From positions 1 to 64,000 of the forward strand of contig JAFQZZ010000003.1 in the NCBI GenBank assembly GCA_017405645.1: a stretch of DNA of 64,000 bases, given 5' to 3'. The notes below the pieces were generated by a model. It worked only from the letters and a program-made list of their open reading frames with translations, ran no database searches and had not been told where the DNA came from. Below are positions 63,663-64,000 of this stretch, piece by piece. This stretch comes from Bacillota bacterium (GTDB taxonomy: Bacteria; Bacillota; Clostridia; Peptostreptococcales; Anaerovoracaceae). Numbering within the stretch: the first letter of the stretch is position 1; each line of letters starts with the position of its first letter. The translations under genes and the position numbers were made by a program.

Positions 63663-64000
63663 ATGGAGAGTTTAGTATTTCTGGCTCCACTGGCGGCGGC
63701 TGTCGGCCTTATCGTAGCCCTGGCGCTGGCTTCGTGGATCAAGAAACAGCCGGAAGGAACAGACCGGATGGCCGAAATCTCATCCTTCATTCGTGAAGGC
63801 GCGTTCGCATTCCTGAAGAGAGAATACCGGACCATGATCATCGTGATCGTTGCCCTGTTCCTCATCATCGGTATCGCGATCAGCTGGGTAACGGCTGTTC
63901 TGTACGTCATCGGTGCATGCCTGTCCGTTCTGGCCGGTTTCTTCGGTATGAATGTTGCGACACTGGGCAACGTCAGAACTGCGAATGCTGCGAAGGAAGG
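63663..64000 (+). CDS. hppA: Membrane-bound ion-pumping pyrophosphatase, N-terminal part
   Basis: 112 residues before the window edge. It begins MESLVFLAPLAAAVGLIVAL, with a second membrane helix near IVIVALFLIIGIAISW and a third near VLYVIGACLSVLAGFFGM. The segments IREGAFAFLKREYRTM and GMNVATLGNVRTANAAKE are characteristic of H+/Na+-translocating pyrophosphatases, which couple PPi hydrolysis to ion pumping. Sodium or proton type depends on residues beyond the window. TAGGAGG lies 11-12 nt before ATG 63663. Confidence 0.93.
   Translation, partial: MESLVFLAPLAAAVGLIVALALASWIKKQPEGTDRMAEISSFIREGAFAFLKREYRTMIIVIVALFLIIGIAISWVTAVLYVIGACLSVLAGFFGMNVATLGNVRTANAAKE

Overview
The window is about 58-60% GC by eye and comes from an anaerobic, monoderm-type Firmicute (Clostridia). 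A member of the Eubacteriales family XIII / Anaerovoracaceae type would fit, but that placement is inference. Pointers are the c-di-AMP/glucosamine operon (cdaA-cdaR-glmM-glmS), long-form HPF preceded by what looks like a raiA-motif RNA, BMP-type lipoproteins, SLH-domain surface proteins, YhaM, RecD2, BioY and a membrane pyrophosphatase. Genes are dense, with many 4-8 nt overlaps, and both tRNAs encode CCA.

Layout. 1-685: right end of an IS3-family element. 849-4941: ornithine cyclodeaminase family gene, a birA-bioY biotin unit with a BirA operator on a perfect promoter, and a solitary hisC. 5054-12098: a coupled operon for an RND pump, with an adaptor that has a polyacidic cytoplasmic tail, a permease, a TetR regulator, and a TolC-like protein carrying N-terminal SLH domains. 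12211-16545: YdbC, YhaM, RecD2, ComF. 16560-17467: raiA-type RNA and hpf. 17561-24167: cdaA-cdaR-glmM-glmS and a flavoprotein. 24261-30944: tRNA-Leu, then a purine-salvage operon (xpt and a BMP/Nup ABC transporter with two binding proteins). 31010-35206: potABCD behind a long structured leader that can fold its own Shine-Dalgarno into a helix. 35292-39955: BlaI-type repressor, zinc phospholipase C-like protein, exoA, DUF445 protein. 40119-43773: enolase-superfamily dehydratase, MFS transporter, small membrane protein, SH3b protein. 43921-47389: tRNA-Arg and two tandem SLH surface proteins. 47442-51538: M42 peptidase, a lipoprotein, and a three-gene operon holding a cysteine-free MoaA-like protein and a Fic protein without its catalytic histidine. 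51551-55324: argGHF with an ARG box. 55441-59498: membrane-anchored XRE protein with a micro-protein, SEC-C protein, homoserine dehydrogenase, NSS transporter. 59675-64000: trmL, gap interrupted by an in-frame amber codon, a pgk-tpi fusion, secG and the start of hppA.

Most of the window is housekeeping. The best candidates for new biology are: (i) the SLH-TolC fusion, which implies an RND exporter docked to the cell wall instead of an outer membrane; (ii) the paired pseudoenzyme operon at 49553-51538; (iii) the switch-like leader of potABCD; (iv) the amber codon at a conserved lysine position of GAPDH. A dispersed palindromic repeat family (five copies) and a second GA/CT-rich repeat also run through the window.
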